64,000 nucleotides of DNA from CAZEHJ01 sp964512485 (GCA_964512485.1 CAZEHJ010000003.1:1-64000); one strand, 5' to 3'. Shown: positions 37,675 through 47,301, counted from the stretch's first letter. Numbers and translations: made by a program. Notes: generated from the sequence alone by a model not told the origin.

Positions 37675-38880
37675 TCAGTCTGCGACCAGCAACCTGGAAT
37701 ACATCGTTGCCAATCCTGTCGCAGTAGAATCCCAATTGTACTTCTGACGTACCGCTTCGACACCAGCCCGTCCCATTTGTGAGCGGGCATCTGGATCGTT
37801 CAACAAACCGACCAATACATCTGCCAGATCGGAAGGAGATCCAGACTCATAGACTTTTCCGCAGCCCGTTTCCGAAACGATCCGTTCAAGGGGTTTGCAA
37901 TTGGAAACGACGCACGGCCGACTCAGGTGCATGTAGTGAAACAGTTTGTGTGGAATCGTATGATCCGTGTGAACCGTCTTCTTGTGGGGAATCAGACCGA
38001 TATCAGCGGAAGCTATATATCCCTTGACGCGCGCTTGATCTTGCCAACCGACAAAGCGAATTGAATCTGTCAGGCCAAGATGCAAGGACAACTCTTCGAG
38101 TTCGGTTCGAACAGCGCCATCACCGACGAGAAGCAGCTCTGCGTTGGGAACGAGCTCAACCACCCTGGGCATCGCCTTGATCGCATCTTCCAGTCCTCTG
38201 TGTCGATCCATCCCTCCCGTGTAGACAATGCGGGTGCGGTTCTTTTCCAATTCAGACGGAATATCCGTTGGCCATGAGTCGAACTCTGCGATGTGGATGG
38301 TATTTGGGACGATGGTTATCGCTTCTGGTTCGACGCCCCTTTTGGCCAGACGCTCCGCCATTTCCTCTATTACGACTATCAGGTGGTCCACCTGTGTTGA
38401 CCAGTCAAGCTCAAGACGTTGCCAGCGCTTGATGCTGACAACGAGTTTTCCCGGAAAGGAGGTGCTCCATTTGTAGTGCTTCAGCGCCTCGACCCAGTTC
38501 TCATGCATATCACCCACGACCGGCACTCCCAGCATCTTTCCCGCCTCGATGCATCCTCCGAAGAGATACAGGTCGTGTGCATGAATGGCATCGAATGGTC
38601 GAAGTGCGTATTGAGCAGCAAGCTGCTTCTTCAGAAAAATGGTCAGAAAAGGAATCGTCCCTGCGAGCCCTCGCATTTTGTTGCGCCGCTGTCCGGATAT
38701 CGCCAGACGAATGATCCGCACTCCCGCATGGTCTTCAGATTCGCCTCGGTCATCCGGACCGATGGACAGGACCGTCACATCAAATCCGGACTCATACAGG
38801 GTCCGGGCTTCGTTCTCGACGCGAAGGTCGGGAGGGAAGCTTTGATCGAGCACCATCATTATGTGAGGCTTTGTGCTCAT
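37675..38880 (-). CDS. Glycosyltransferase family 4-like
   Basis: 401 residues, GT-B fold. N-terminal acceptor domain (FPPDLRVENEARTLYESG) and C-terminal nucleotide-sugar domain with RIVYTGGMDRHRGLEDAIKAM, ELLLVGDGAVRTELE, and GLIPHKK...IPHKLFHYMHLSRPCVVSNCKPLERI. Probably adds a sugar to a lipid-linked surface glycan at the cytoplasmic face; donor and acceptor unknown. Overlaps the upstream epimerase by 4 bp. Confidence 0.87.
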   Translation of the reverse strand: MSTKPHIMMVLDQSFPPDLRVENEARTLYESGFDVTVLSIGPDDRGESEDHAGVRIIRLAISGQRRNKMRGLAGTIPFLTIFLKKQLAAQYALRPFDAIHAHDLYLFGGCIEAGKMLGVPVVGDMHENWVEALKHYKWSTSFPGKLVVSIKRWQRLELDWSTQVDHLIVVIEEMAERLAKRGVEPEAITIVPNTIHIAEFDSWPTDIPSELEKNRTRIVYTGGMDRHRGLEDAIKAMPRVVELVPNAELLLVGDGAVRTELEELSLHLGLTDSIRFVGWQDQARVKGYIASADIGLIPHKKTVHTDHTIPHKLFHYMHLSRPCVVSNCKPLERIVSETGCGKVYESGSPSDLADVLVGLLNDPDARSQMGRAGVEAVRQKYNWDSTATGLATMYSRLLVAD

Positions 38881-39932
38881 GAGGCCAGAAGACGTGATAT
38901 GAGGCCTGAAGCCGATTCCCGGGGCGCCTCTCCGAATGTTGGTGCTGGGCCTGTCGGTTCACTCCCGCAGGCTTCCAGGATTGCGTCCAGATTTGCGCCC
39001 ACAACCCGGTTCCATCCGTTTTCGAGCGTCTCAACCCACTCTGTTTCGTCTCTGAGCGTGATGCACTGTTTCCCGAGCCAGACCGCTTCTTTCTGTAGTC
39101 CACCGGAGTCGGTCAATATCTTGCGACACGAACCGATGAGCGTGAGCATCGACAGATAAGAGACCGGGCTGATGATGCGAATATTGTCGCCGATAATGCT
39201 GCCATCCATCTTTGATCGGGTCCGCGGATGAAGCGGAATGAGGACCGGAGCATCGAGACGGGAGAGGGCGTCGATGATTGCCTTCAGTCGCGCGGGATCG
39301 TCCGTGTTTTCCGCCCGATGGATCGTTGCCAGATGGAAGGTGTCCGCGTCAAGCTCCGTGATGGAAGTCAGATTCCGTTCCCGCGACGCTTTATCTGCGA
39401 AGGAGCGGGTTGCGTCGAGCATTACATCGCCGGTCATGTGGACGCCTCGGGTGATTCCCTCTTTGGCCAACAGGTCCACTGCCGTACTCGTGGGACAGAA
39501 CAGAAAATCTGACAATCGATCGGTTACGATACGATTCACTTCTTCGGGCATTCGCATGTTGAACGAGCGGAGCCCTGCCTCGACATGAGCCAGAGGAATA
39601 CCTTTCTTCGAAGCCACGATGGAGGCAGCAAGTGTGCTGTTTGTGTCTCCATATACCAATATCCAGTCGGGGGTTGATCCGCTATCGAGATATTCCTCGA
39701 ATCCTGTCATCATATCTGCAGTCTGTGAGGCGTGAGAGCCCGAGCCGACTTCAAGATTGACATCGGGCTGCGAGATACCCAGCTCTGAAAAGAACACGTC
39801 ACTCATTTCCGCATCATAATGCTGACCGGTGTGGACGATTCTTTCCTCGATGCCAGCCAGTTGAAGAGCATGACTCACCACGGCGGCCTTGATGAACTGT
39901 GGACGTGCTCCGACGACGGTTACGACATTCAT
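38877..39932 (-). CDS. wecB: UDP-N-acetylglucosamine 2-epimerase, second copy
   Basis: 351 residues. Motifs GARPQFIKAAVVS, HTGQHYDAEMSDVFF, YGDTNSTLA, HVEAGLRSF, MPEEVNRI, ATIHRAENTDD and DSGGLQKEAVWLG. Compared with the copy at 36558 it has HRAENTDD (the more usual form) instead of HRPALVDH. Within a chain of 4-bp overlaps between two glycosyltransferases, so it supplies the operon's own sugar nucleotide, UDP-ManNAc or a modified version. Confidence 0.93.
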   Translation of the reverse strand: MNVVTVVGARPQFIKAAVVSHALQLAGIEERIVHTGQHYDAEMSDVFFSELGISQPDVNLEVGSGSHASQTADMMTGFEEYLDSGSTPDWILVYGDTNSTLAASIVASKKGIPLAHVEAGLRSFNMRMPEEVNRIVTDRLSDFLFCPTSTAVDLLAKEGITRGVHMTGDVMLDATRSFADKASRERNLTSITELDADTFHLATIHRAENTDDPARLKAIIDALSRLDAPVLIPLHPRTRSKMDGSIIGDNIRIISPVSYLSMLTLIGSCRKILTDSGGLQKEAVWLGKQCITLRDETEWVETLENGWNRVVGANLDAILEACGSEPTGPAPTFGEAPRESASGLISRLLAS

Positions 39933-41284
39933 GTCCCGGCCTCATTTTGCCGTCCGCGGCTCGCGTCCAAGGCGGTCGTTTTCTCACTCGCGAGCGAATC
40001 CAGGACCGCCGCCAGCTGCCCGCTCTGCTCCCTCCTGCTGAAGGGCGCAGCCGCGCTCTGGCTCGCCCCGTTCAGGGGCGAGCCAGAGCGCCACGCGTGG
40101 TAGTGCCTGTCAATTTCGTCCCGAAGGCCGTCGACATCCGTGTAGTCAAACATAGCCCCCGATTGGCTCTCACGCAGAATGGCAGCGGCTTCTCCCTGTG
40201 GATCTCCCAACCCGATTATCGGTCTCGACGAGGCCAGATATTCATAGATCTTCCCGGTCACGATTCCTGCCGCTTCCGACACGCGATTGATAGGCAAAAT
40301 CAGGACTGAAGCCGAAATGGTGTATTGCAAAGCCTGACTATGAGGCACATAGGGCACGTGTTCAACCAAATCGGAAACGCCGGCCCTGCTCGCAGCATCG
40401 TGAATGGTTGAATCCACGTTGCCGACCAGCACCAGCCGCAGATCGGGCCATCTTTGCCTCGATCCATCCTCCGAAAGAAGCTCCCAGAGCGGAAGCGGAT
40501 TTCTGGCCGGCGCCATGCTCCCGGTGTGTACAATCGTGAATCCGGTCAGATTCAGGCTCTCAAGACTGCGGAAGTCTTGCGGATCGAATCCGTTCCGAAT
40601 GACCTCGAAATCCGCGCCGACACCTCGCTTCATTTCACTTGCCAGGTCCTCTGTTACCGCGATCCGCCGGGATGCACTCTTCAGTACACGATTCCTCATA
40701 CGGATATCCCGACCGCGCGCGAGCGCCGTCGTTGGCAACAGATCTGCGTAGGCCACATCGGGCCAGGCATCTCGGATGTCAGCCACCCACGGAATACCCT
40801 CTGAACGGGACAGAGACTCCGATATAAGATGAGCTGAATGAGGCGGACCCGTGGAAACGATGGCGTCGAACTGCAACTCAGAAACCAATTCCGCAGCTCG
40901 TTTCTGTGCGTATCTCGCCCAACCGCGACGAGCATCGGGAATAAACAGATTGGCCCGGACCCAGCGAGCAAGCCTTTCCTTCCATGAAGTATGTTGAGAC
41001 CCCAGAAAACCAACCCCGACGGACTCTGACTTCTTTTTCCCAGTCCACGAGGCGTATGCAGCATACGGATCCCTCGACTTCGTTCGCACGACCCGGACTC
41101 CGTCAGGAATGTCTTCAAGCAATTGAGCATCTGTGACAGGGTAGGACGCGTATTCCGGATCCACAGTCAGAACGGTCGGCTTCCATCCGAAATCAGTCAG
41201 GTACTTGACCATCTTGAGGCCGCGCTGCACACCGGAGCCGCCTGAAGGAGGAAAATAGTATGTAATGAACAAAACGTTCTTCAT
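39929..41284 (-). CDS. Glycosyltransferase, GT-B type
   Basis: 451 residues. N-terminus LFITYYFPPSGGSGVQRGLKMVKYL with VADIRDAWPD is typical of family 4-type transferases from surface-glycan loci; C-terminal half has TIVHTGSMAPARNPLPLWE, LRLVLVGNVDS and GKIYEYLASSRPIIGLGDPQGE. The last about 50 residues are low-complexity, and a 17-bp perfect inverted repeat lies within their coding sequence (40053-40091). Overlaps the methyltransferase and the epimerase by 4 bp each. Confidence 0.87.
   Translation of the reverse strand: MKNVLFITYYFPPSGGSGVQRGLKMVKYLTDFGWKPTVLTVDPEYASYPVTDAQLLEDIPDGVRVVRTKSRDPYAAYASWTGKKKSESVGVGFLGSQHTSWKERLARWVRANLFIPDARRGWARYAQKRAAELVSELQFDAIVSTGPPHSAHLISESLSRSEGIPWVADIRDAWPDVAYADLLPTTALARGRDIRMRNRVLKSASRRIAVTEDLASEMKRGVGADFEVIRNGFDPQDFRSLESLNLTGFTIVHTGSMAPARNPLPLWELLSEDGSRQRWPDLRLVLVGNVDSTIHDAASRAGVSDLVEHVPYVPHSQALQYTISASVLILPINRVSEAAGIVTGKIYEYLASSRPIIGLGDPQGEAAAILRESQSGAMFDYTDVDGLRDEIDRHYHAWRSGSPLNGASQSAAAPFSRREQSGQLAAVLDSLASEKTTALDASRGRQNEAGT
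40053..40091. repeat. 17-bp perfect inverted repeat inside a glycosyltransferase gene
   Basis: Arms 40053-40069 and 40075-40091 (GCGCTCTGGCTCGCCCC and its complement), loop GTTCA. It encodes an Ala/Ser/Gly-rich stretch near the protein C-terminus. Resembles the intergenic hairpins of this genome in GC content but sits in frame in a coding sequence. Confidence 0.85.
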
Positions 41285-41829
41285 TCAATTGGAGTGCGCG
41301 TTGCCACCACTGCATAATATCGTGGTATGAATTGCCGGAGCAACGGCCGGAATCCAATCCAGCCAGTCGGACTCGTCCACTTCTCGCGATGGACGATTGT
41401 CCATCCGGCCTTCTCGAGCAACCAGTCAAATTGCCAGTCTTCAAACTCGTGATAGTGCCTGTCCCACGGATCGCTCTGGCTTCGATACGCCGGCGCGAAC
41501 CAGAGACGCATTGGGATTGTGGCAATCAGCATTGGCGCCTTGATGGATCGAAGAAGCGGAAGCGGCGAAACCAGGTGTTCCAGAACCTCGAAAGCGGTAA
41601 CCACATCGGCGTCAACAGCCGTGAGATTCGGTGATTCATCGAGATCTCCATCCGTGTTGGTGACCTCATACCCCAACTTCGTCAGGTGATAAGAGAGAGG
41701 ATTTGGCGCTCCGATGTCGAGGATCCGAGCCGACTCGGGTAGGTGTTGCTGAAGCAGAGAAATCGTCTTGTGATACCGCCTGTTGAGTACGGGGTTGATC
41801 GCAGGGTCGTATGCTTTCGTGTTACTCAC
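41281..41829 (-). CDS. SAM-dependent methyltransferase, class I
   Basis: 182 residues from GTG 41829, which overlaps the upstream stop by 8 bp. Motif I is present as ARILDIGAPNPLSYHLTKLGYEV, followed by DADVVTAFEVLEHLVSPLPLL (the FEVLEH signature of this family) and a C-terminal aromatic region. Likely methylates a sugar or lipid-linked glycan given the polysaccharide context. Overlaps the next glycosyltransferase by 4 bp. Confidence 0.85.
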   Translation of the reverse strand: MSNTKAYDPAINPVLNRRYHKTISLLQQHLPESARILDIGAPNPLSYHLTKLGYEVTNTDGDLDESPNLTAVDADVVTAFEVLEHLVSPLPLLRSIKAPMLIATIPMRLWFAPAYRSQSDPWDRHYHEFEDWQFDWLLEKAGWTIVHREKWTSPTGWIGFRPLLRQFIPRYYAVVATRTPIE

Positions 41830-44446
41830 TGACGGATGCCTCCTCTTCTTCGTCACTTGCCTCGTCTTCGGGATCAGAAGACTCAGTCGGTTCTTCCTCC
41901 TTTCTCCGCCGCATGGCAACGAAGCCGAAAAACAGCAGAAGCGAATAGGTGATGATCGTGCCCAGGCCGGTTATCCAGATCCCGTTTCGTTGCGATGCTG
42001 GATCAAATGTCAATGCAACCGTGCTTTCACCTTCCGGGACCACAATTCCGCGAAGCACATGGTCGACCTGAACAATTTCGACATCGAGACCATTAACCGT
42101 CGCCTTCCAGCCTGCAGGATAATAGACCTCGCTCACCACCAGAAGTCGTTCGCGATCAGAGACCACCGCAAAACTCATGTTTTCTGCCTGATAAGAAAGC
42201 GTCGAGACCGAATTGACGCCAGAAGAATCTGCCTCATCCGACTGCATGACGGAGACGGGAATCGCACTCGAGTCATAGACCAGCGCCCTGGATGCCGGGT
42301 CAAATGCAGGATCGGCAACCATGGCCCAGATCTGTGTGTGATCCGAAACTTCAGTGACTTGGTCGACCAGGAACGCGCGCCCGAGTGGATCGGGATTCTC
42401 AAATACCGACATGCCCTGCTGGTCATCCTGAAAAACCAGATCATATCCGGGAATTCCTCGGCTCGCCACCAGAAAGCGCACATTGGCCATATCGAGCGCT
42501 GCCTTGTTCACTCCTCCGTCGATGAAGAGCATCTCATCCATGAAATCCTGGTATACCCGAAGTTTGGCTGCTGAGTAGCCTCCAAGCGATTCATAGTGAT
42601 ACGACGGTCGGGCGTTCTGCTGAGGATGCTGTCCTCGTTCGAGGGATAAAACCCTGAATGAGCCTTCACCGCCAAGGCGCTCACGTTGCTCGACAATAAA
42701 GGCGTCGAAGCCGTAGGTGGGGACGCTTTGCTCTACGCTGCTGACGGCCGAGAGCCGATCCTCCCGGATATATCTTCGCCCGACGCCCATCAGATCTATT
42801 GCAACAATGACCACGATAAGGCTGGCCATCATCCAATACGGAACGCTCCTTCTGTGATAGAGGTAGGCCAGAAGTCCAACCAGGAGTAATACGAGCAGAG
42901 ATCGGAATGCGTCATTGCCAAACCGTTCGACTCTTTCATCTTTGCTCTGGGCAAGATTCTGAGTCACGAAGTCAATAACACGTGGATCAGTTGGGGAAAT
43001 GCCCGGATTCTGGGCCTGAATCTGGGATATGATTCGTTCGCGTTCGAATGGCCTCTCGAAATTCAGGACTGAGGTGCCAAAAACATTCATCAGCAGAAGA
43101 AAGCCGGCAACGAGACCGAACACCTTCACCCAGGACATTGAAAGCGACCCTTCCTTATCTCCTGATTTTCTTCTGATGAAAACGAGACCCTTAGCAGCAA
43201 GAAGAGACGCCAGAAGAGCGACGACGCTCAACCAGGTTTCCGGTACCCTGAACGAAGAAAACATCGGGAAATAATCGAACATCAGATGATTGAGGAATCC
43301 AAAATTCTCACCCAGCGAAAACAGGACCATCAATAGAGCTGCGATGGCAAGAGAGAGGGTTGTTCGATCCCGAATCTTCCAAACAGACAACGCGGCCAGA
43401 AACAGAACGATAGCTCCGAAATAGTGAGGACCGGCCGTACCATTTTTGGGACCCCAGTACGTCGGACTGGCTCCTCCGTAAGAGTCCGATATCAGAAGTG
43501 TGAGCAATTCACCAACACCTTGACTCCATTGCATGGCATACTCCCAGGCCATTCCCCCGACCCCGCCACCTACGCTGGATCCGCGAGTGGTAAACGGTGT
43601 CACCTCGGCGTGTGCGAGGTATGGTTGGGCCACCATCATCAAACCCAGAACTGAGCCGATGACAAGCATTCCCGTTGCCCTCAAAAACGGAACAACTGCG
43701 CCACTTCGAATCGCATGGACTCCATCAACCAGCCACCAGATTCCCGCCGCAATTGTGACGTAGTAGGTAATTTGAACGTGTCCAGCTCTAAGATTGGCAG
43801 CCAGCGCGACTGCGAAGAGTAGTCCCGAAACGAGGGTTCTCGACCTCATCGCGTGGATGAACGCAAGCAGCATCCATGGCGCCCAGGCGAGCGCGATGAA
43901 CTTGGAATTGTGTCCGGCAACGAGAATGACCGGCATGTAGGTCGTGAATCCATAGGCCACCGCGGCCATGACCGAGGCAAGAGACTCTCTCGTGAGATAC
44001 CAGGCCAGCAGATACATCCCGGCAAACAGAAGCATCATGTGAGAAGTGGGCCACGCCAATTTGCGTAACTCGCGCATTATCGTATCGACCTGCGGGACAC
44101 TCAACTCAGGGGATATCATATATCCGGGCATCCCGGCAAATACTCTGCCGGCCCAGAGGGACGTGCCGCCGGTCTCCTCTTCAAATTCGATCATGGACTG
44201 TGCCATGGCACGCCACTGAACTGTGTCGGTAGCGACGAGCTTCTTGTTCGAAAAATGTATAGGAGCAAAAAAAGCGAAACTCAGAATCACCAGAAAAATC
44301 AGACTGACGACATGCTGTCTCGAAACCGGCATCCGGTCCCACATGCCGTGCCAAGAAGGCGCAGTCAATGCCGTCGCACGACGATTGGCACGAGGCTTGG
44401 CTTTGGCCTGCTTTCGAGGCTGTTTTCGAGCTGGTTTTTTACCCAC
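41822..44446 (-). CDS. YfhO-like large integral membrane protein
   Basis: 874 residues; about 12 membrane helices. Basic N-terminal tail (KKPARKQPRKQAKAKPRANRR), then FFAPIHFSNKKLVATDTVQW and MPGYMISPE at the first extracytoplasmic loop, as in YfhO-family proteins, which are thought to act as GT-C-like glycosyltransferases; C-terminal periplasmic beta domain (VSEVYYPAGWKATVNGLDVEI) and a final helix before an acidic tail (EEEEPTESSDPEDEASDEEE pattern). GTG start. Upstream of the methyltransferase and glycosyltransferases, suggesting a role in decorating surface glycans. Confidence 0.85.
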   Translation of the reverse strand: MGKKPARKQPRKQAKAKPRANRRATALTAPSWHGMWDRMPVSRQHVVSLIFLVILSFAFFAPIHFSNKKLVATDTVQWRAMAQSMIEFEEETGGTSLWAGRVFAGMPGYMISPELSVPQVDTIMRELRKLAWPTSHMMLLFAGMYLLAWYLTRESLASVMAAVAYGFTTYMPVILVAGHNSKFIALAWAPWMLLAFIHAMRSRTLVSGLLFAVALAANLRAGHVQITYYVTIAAGIWWLVDGVHAIRSGAVVPFLRATGMLVIGSVLGLMMVAQPYLAHAEVTPFTTRGSSVGGGVGGMAWEYAMQWSQGVGELLTLLISDSYGGASPTYWGPKNGTAGPHYFGAIVLFLAALSVWKIRDRTTLSLAIAALLMVLFSLGENFGFLNHLMFDYFPMFSSFRVPETWLSVVALLASLLAAKGLVFIRRKSGDKEGSLSMSWVKVFGLVAGFLLLMNVFGTSVLNFERPFERERIISQIQAQNPGISPTDPRVIDFVTQNLAQSKDERVERFGNDAFRSLLVLLLVGLLAYLYHRRSVPYWMMASLIVVIVAIDLMGVGRRYIREDRLSAVSSVEQSVPTYGFDAFIVEQRERLGGEGSFRVLSLERGQHPQQNARPSYHYESLGGYSAAKLRVYQDFMDEMLFIDGGVNKAALDMANVRFLVASRGIPGYDLVFQDDQQGMSVFENPDPLGRAFLVDQVTEVSDHTQIWAMVADPAFDPASRALVYDSSAIPVSVMQSDEADSSGVNSVSTLSYQAENMSFAVVSDRERLLVVSEVYYPAGWKATVNGLDVEIVQVDHVLRGIVVPEGESTVALTFDPASQRNGIWITGLGTIITYSLLLFFGFVAMRRRKEEEPTESSDPEDEASDEEEEASVSE

Positions 44447-44490
44447 GGAATCTACTTGCGATCGATTATGACTGAGCTTGAAAAGATGGC

Positions 44491-45255
44491 CTAAGCTACG
44501 GAGCCCCGATCATTCCTGTTCCATTCATCCAATTGTGCCTGCATCCTCTGACGCACTTCTTCCCTCAGGCGCCCGATATCTGCTCGGGTCCACCCGGATA
44601 TGACAATAGGCCTACTGAAAACAACGTGCATGACTCCGGGACGGGCAAGCTTCGTTTTCTCGTTAAAAACCTGATGACCGTTCAGGATAGTGACCGGTAC
44701 AACCGGCACTCCTGCTTCAATCGCCAGCAGGAAAGCACCTTTTTTGAAGGGCCTTAACTCACCATTATGGCCCCTCGATCCTTCCGGAAAAATGGCAACT
44801 GAAGTTCCACTCCGTATGCGTTCGCCGGCCGTACGAATACTTTCAATGGATTTTTTTGGATGGGACCGGTCGATGAAAACTGAGGGCGAAGATTTTATGG
44901 ACCGGCCCAGGAATGGAATCCGGGCCAGTTCCGCTTTGGCGACCCAGCCAAAAGGCGCTGGAATAACACACCCCACCGCGGGGACATCCAGAGCGACCTG
45001 ATGATTGATCGCAAAAACATAGGCTCGATGAGGATCCAGCTCTTCTTCAAACCGCGCTTGTGGCAGGATACCCATTCCCCAGGCAGTGCTGAACCCCCAT
45101 ATTCGACTCCACAATCTGAAGTGCTCCGGCTTGTTTGAAACAGCAAGCCACAGGACAGTGCCTGTCGCTGAGAAAATCGTGGTAACGATCGACCAGAGAA
45201 CACCCCACAAGAAAAGCAGGCGCTTGAATATGGAAAATGTCAGCTGTCTCGGCAT
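44491..45255 (-). CDS. plsC: 1-acyl-sn-glycerol-3-phosphate acyltransferase
   Basis: 254 residues. N-terminal membrane helix (LFLWGVLWSIVTTIFSATGTVLWLAV region), catalytic NHQVALDV (NHxxxxD), KAELARIPFLGRSIK, substrate-binding FPEGSRG, and VPVVPVTILNG. It acylates lysophosphatidic acid in phospholipid synthesis, or another lysolipid. 44 bp upstream of the YfhO-like gene on the same strand. Confidence 0.92.
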   Translation of the reverse strand: MPRQLTFSIFKRLLFLWGVLWSIVTTIFSATGTVLWLAVSNKPEHFRLWSRIWGFSTAWGMGILPQARFEEELDPHRAYVFAINHQVALDVPAVGCVIPAPFGWVAKAELARIPFLGRSIKSSPSVFIDRSHPKKSIESIRTAGERIRSGTSVAIFPEGSRGHNGELRPFKKGAFLLAIEAGVPVVPVTILNGHQVFNEKTKLARPGVMHVVFSRPIVISGWTRADIGRLREEVRQRMQAQLDEWNRNDRGSVA

Positions 45256-45466
45256 TTCCGGTGCTTGAATCGAGGGGTTGCCAATGGACTCGATATACTG
45301 ATTCTTGCCGGAGTGGTTGCTCTAAAATTGCGTCAAGTAGCTCCTCGAAACGACCATCCGACCCATTTTTCAGTCGGTTGGGTAGCGTTTCGCCCATATT
45401 CCTGCGTATTTGTGGGACATTACATTCAGGACGGAATTGCATTCTCCCGAATCAGAGAACAACATT

Positions 45467-46105
45467 ATGACCAGAAGCCAATCTCTATCCAAAATCGTCG
45501 CCATAGCTGCGATTATCACGGCGTTCACCTTCTCGCCGGAAGTGGCGAATGCTCAGTTCCAGGGGTTCTTTCAGGTTGGAATGACCGGCTCATCGTTTCG
45601 AGGTGGAAATCTGTCGTCGACTTCTCCCATATTCAGGCTGGCGGGCGGAGGTGGAATTCGCTACCGCTATGCTACGGGATTTGAATTCGAAACAGGACTC
45701 AATTATGCCGTCAAAGGCTCGGAGTTGGAAGGCACGATAGACGAGTTTCCGATCATCGGAGTATCAGAAATCACGTATGTGGAGCTCCCTGTGTTGATCG
45801 GATACAGATTCAATTCCCTGACCAAGTACAAGCCCAGAATCGTGGCGGGCCCTTCGATGGCCTTCATGACGGATGCGAGGATCACCTTCCACGCTCCAGG
45901 AAGCGATTTTGAACAGTCTGAATCTGACGATACCGTTGAAGATCGTGATCTCGGGCTGTTGATAGGCGCCGACATTATCGTTCCGTTCAAGGGTGAATCC
46001 TTGACGTTTGGAGTGCGTTCGGTTTTGGGTTTTTCGAACGCCCGATCCGAAAAGCCGGAACTGTATAACACCTCCTTCGGGCTTTACGGCGGAATAGTGT
46101 TTTAG
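45467..46105 (+). CDS. Outer-membrane beta-barrel protein (OmpW/PorT-like)
   Basis: 212 residues from ATG 45467, with a signal peptide ending ANAQ. Eight-strand-like alternation with GIRYRYATGFEFETGLNYAVKG and VELPVLIGYRFNSLTKYKPRIVAGPSMAF, typical of the PorT/OMP_b-brl families of Bacteroidota. C-terminal Phe (LYGGIVF) as expected for barrels. Function unknown. Convergent with the following M28-like gene. Confidence 0.82.
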   Translation: MTRSQSLSKIVAIAAIITAFTFSPEVANAQFQGFFQVGMTGSSFRGGNLSSTSPIFRLAGGGGIRYRYATGFEFETGLNYAVKGSELEGTIDEFPIIGVSEITYVELPVLIGYRFNSLTKYKPRIVAGPSMAFMTDARITFHAPGSDFEQSESDDTVEDRDLGLLIGADIIVPFKGESLTFGVRSVLGFSNARSEKPELYNTSFGLYGGIVF

Positions 46106-46164
46106 TCGTTAACAGCGTGCGGCGCTCCTGGAACGCGAGCCCTGGATATTCTGAGGAAGCAGCC

Positions 46165-47301
46165 TCACTCCATCGCGTCGCTCAGGATCATCTCCGACAT
46201 CTGCACGGCACGTATAACGGCCTCATCCAAGTACTCGCTCTGGAGCAGGTGGGGTCGAGGGAAATGTTCTCCCATTCGCTCGCGCGCTGAATCTGGACTT
46301 CCTACTTCGAACGAATAGTCTATGAAAGGCGCTGAAAGGTCAGTTGTTTTTAATACTCCGCCCCAGTCGCAGTCTCGAGAGCCTTCTGATTCGATGACGG
46401 CTAGACTGGCTACTCTGCTTTTGTCCCAGGGCAGGTTTCGAAACAGTGAGACTCCTCCGTCACACGACCCTCTCGTTCCGCTCACAAACGCGATCATGAA
46501 CGACGATTTGAATATCCCCCAGGTGTTCTGCAGATGACTCATGCGACGCGCCACTTCGAGAAGCGCTGAGGCCGGCATACTCGAATCGGAGCCGTCTGTC
46601 CATGAGCGCTGTCCATCGAGTCCGAATCCATCAATCGGGGCCAGAATGATTCTGAGCGAATCTCGATGCACTGGATCGGCGCCGGGGATGTACCCGACTA
46701 TATGCATGGGGGCCGTCGAAACGGTAGAGATTTTCTCCGTAGTAACGACCACTTCGTACTCCGCAGCCGGAAAGGAGGCGAGGAGGCCCTCCCGAATGTG
46801 TATGGTAGGGTAGGACGCGCCGAAATTGCCGTCTGGCCGGGTGTGATTGATTACCGAAATGGAGAGCGAATCAGGAATCTGAACACCCTGCTCAGCATCG
46901 ATCCTTTGAATCGGAATCCGAATGGTACCCGCCCCACTTCCCGGCTCTACGAGATAATCCGTTCCGCGAACGAAAGACAGGGTGTCAACGCCCACGATCG
47001 AGACCTGGGCGCGGGGAATCATCGATATCTTCGAGGCATACTGCAGTCGGAATTCATCGCTCAAAACAGGTTGGAGTCCGAATTCAGAAAGTTGGCCGGC
47101 GACGTAGGCCGCCGCACGGTTGAATCCCCTGGTGCCTGTCTTCCTGCCCTCGGGGTCCTCACCATCCAGAAAAACCGCGTGAGAGCGTATCAATCCAAGA
47201 TCCCACTCCGGATTGGAGCTGGACCGATCTGGAGGAAGGACAGGAGAAGAGGCGCATCCCGCCAGGAGTAAACCGAATATGAGCGTGAGTCCTGTTCGCA
47301 T
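46165..47301 (-). CDS. M28-like lipoprotein that seems to lack zinc ligands
   Basis: 378 residues. Lipoprotein signal LIFGLLLAGC. The layout (a mostly beta N-terminal region, then a peptidase-like core) follows M28 aminopeptidases, but the ligands are degenerate: the HxDS region reads LAPIDGFG, the DDNASG region reads SDSSMPASALLEVAR, and the EE motif region reads VSGTRGSCDGG. The HNRPHLLQSEY-like FPRPHLLQSEYLDE is retained near the C-terminus. Likely catalytically inactive, perhaps a binding or scaffolding lipoprotein. Identification is by layout and is uncertain. Confidence 0.6.
   Translation of the reverse strand: MRTGLTLIFGLLLAGCASSPVLPPDRSSSNPEWDLGLIRSHAVFLDGEDPEGRKTGTRGFNRAAAYVAGQLSEFGLQPVLSDEFRLQYASKISMIPRAQVSIVGVDTLSFVRGTDYLVEPGSGAGTIRIPIQRIDAEQGVQIPDSLSISVINHTRPDGNFGASYPTIHIREGLLASFPAAEYEVVVTTEKISTVSTAPMHIVGYIPGADPVHRDSLRIILAPIDGFGLDGQRSWTDGSDSSMPASALLEVARRMSHLQNTWGIFKSSFMIAFVSGTRGSCDGGVSLFRNLPWDKSRVASLAVIESEGSRDCDWGGVLKTTDLSAPFIDYSFEVGSPDSARERMGEHFPRPHLLQSEYLDEAVIRAVQMSEMILSDAME

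Noticed and set aside
31000..40000. Search for tRNA T-loops (GTTCGA) in several places
   Set aside because: All hits fell inside coding sequence without acceptor or anticodon stems.
41783..42574. Plus-strand ORF of 263 residues over the YfhO-like gene
   Set aside because: Shadow frame; Arg/His/Cys-rich composition without domain pattern.
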